5,438 nt of DNA from an uncultured Lachnospiraceae bacterium (lineage in GTDB: Bacteria; Bacillota; Clostridia; Lachnospirales; Lachnospiraceae): NCBI GenBank assembly GCA_910578715.1, contig CAJTRL010000106.1, positions 1 through 5,438 of the forward strand, written 5' to 3'. The notes under the pieces are model-generated. The model did not search any database, was not told the origin of the DNA, and saw only the letters and a list, made by a program, of their open reading frames with translations. The stretch's first letter is position 1. The number at the start of each line of letters is the position of its first letter. Below, in pieces: positions 4,905 through 5,438 of this stretch. The position numbers and the translations under genes are program-made.

Positions 4905-5438
4905 ATGGGAATTAAAAAATATAACCCATATACACCTTCCAGAAGACATATGACAGGTTCTGATTTTCAGGAAATTACCAAGAAGACACCAGAGAAGTCA
5001 TTATTGGTTTCTTTAAATAAGAATTCTGGACGGAATAATCAGGGTAAGATTACAGTAAGACACCGCGGCGGCGGATCGAGAAGAAAATATAGAATCATTG
5101 ATTTTAAGAGAAATGCAAAAGACGGAATACCAGCAAAGGTAATAGGGATAGAATACGATCCAAACCGGACAGCAAATATTGCATTAATTTGTTATAAAGA
5201 TGGTACAAAGTCTTATATTCTTGCACCTTTGGGACTGACAGATGGAATGATAGTAGAAAGCGGAGAAAATGCAGAAATCAGAGTAGGAAATTGTCTGCCG
5301 CTTGCGAATATTCCAATTGGTACAGAGATTCACAATATTGAATTAATGCCGGGAAGAGGCGGTCAGTTAGTTCGTTCGGCAGGAAACAGTGCACAGTTAA
5401 TGGCAAAGGAAGGAAAGTATGCGACTCTTCGTCTTCCA
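4905..5438 (+). CDS. rplB: 50S ribosomal protein L2, N-terminal 178 residues (3' end outside window)
   Basis: The frame is open from the ATG to the last base of the window, giving 178 of an expected ~277 residues. L2 is a primary 23S rRNA-binding protein needed for subunit association and peptidyl-transferase activity. It starts MGIKKYNPYTPSRRHMTGSD. The RNA-binding OB-fold part shows GRNNQGKITVRHRGGGSRRK (42-61), YRIIDFKR and VIGIEYDPNRTANIAL. The SH3-like part begins with IPIGTEIHNIELMPGRGGQL (136-155) and VRSAGNSAQLMAKEGKYATL. The C-terminal part with the conserved functional histidine lies beyond the window. The start is set by AAGGAGTGA at 4891-4899. It follows rplW in standard S10-operon order, but across a 119-base spacer. 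Confidence 0.98.
   Translation, partial: MGIKKYNPYTPSRRHMTGSDFQEITKKTPEKSLLVSLNKNSGRNNQGKITVRHRGGGSRRKYRIIDFKRNAKDGIPAKVIGIEYDPNRTANIALICYKDGTKSYILAPLGLTDGMIVESGENAEIRVGNCLPLANIPIGTEIHNIELMPGRGGQLVRSAGNSAQLMAKEGKYATLRLP

Noticed and set aside
1..5438. CRISPR arrays, tRNA or rRNA genes, insertion-sequence ends
   Set aside because: No regularly spaced repeats, cloverleaf-like sequences, transposase frames or terminal inverted repeats were seen by eye.

Overview
The window reads as low-GC Gram-positive DNA, most likely a Clostridia of the Lachnospiraceae type. The ribosomal proteins L3, L4, L23 and L2 have clostridial-style sequences, and most start codons have strong AGGAGG-type ribosome binding sites. 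The genus cannot be fixed from sequence alone. The window has two unlike halves that meet at an abrupt junction near position 3565.

Left part (1-2499): three co-directional genes on the + strand form an accessory cassette that enters from outside the window. First is the C-terminal 225 residues of a larger protein that looks like a degenerate GHKL/histidine-kinase-type ATPase domain. Second, 3 bases later, is a 252-residue protein with receiver-like (CheY-type) landmarks split by a long insertion. Third, 59 bases on, is a 332-residue DUF2971 protein. Together they suggest an atypical two-component-like signalling pair driving a DUF2971 effector. A stress or anti-phage role is plausible but unproven.

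Middle (2500-3565): a gene-poor, decayed stretch. It holds a minus-strand remnant of a DUF4143-type AAA protein, an 83-residue minus-strand orphan gene with its own promoter, a GC-rich hairpin and a divergent extended -10 promoter. It also holds three 15-bp A-rich repeats and a + strand hypothetical gene whose frame is cut at the junction.

Right part (3566-5438): the S10 ribosomal operon, entered in the middle of rplC. Only the last 89 codons of L3 are present, with a TAA directly in front of them. L4 (rplD), L23 (rplW) and the first 178 codons of L2 (rplB) follow intact. An unusually long 119-base rplW-rplB spacer carries a perfect inverted repeat. rpsJ and the first ~120 codons of rplC are absent, so the junction is either a real rearrangement with an intact rplC elsewhere or a chimeric assembly join. 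This is the main caution when linking the accessory cassette to the ribosomal operon.
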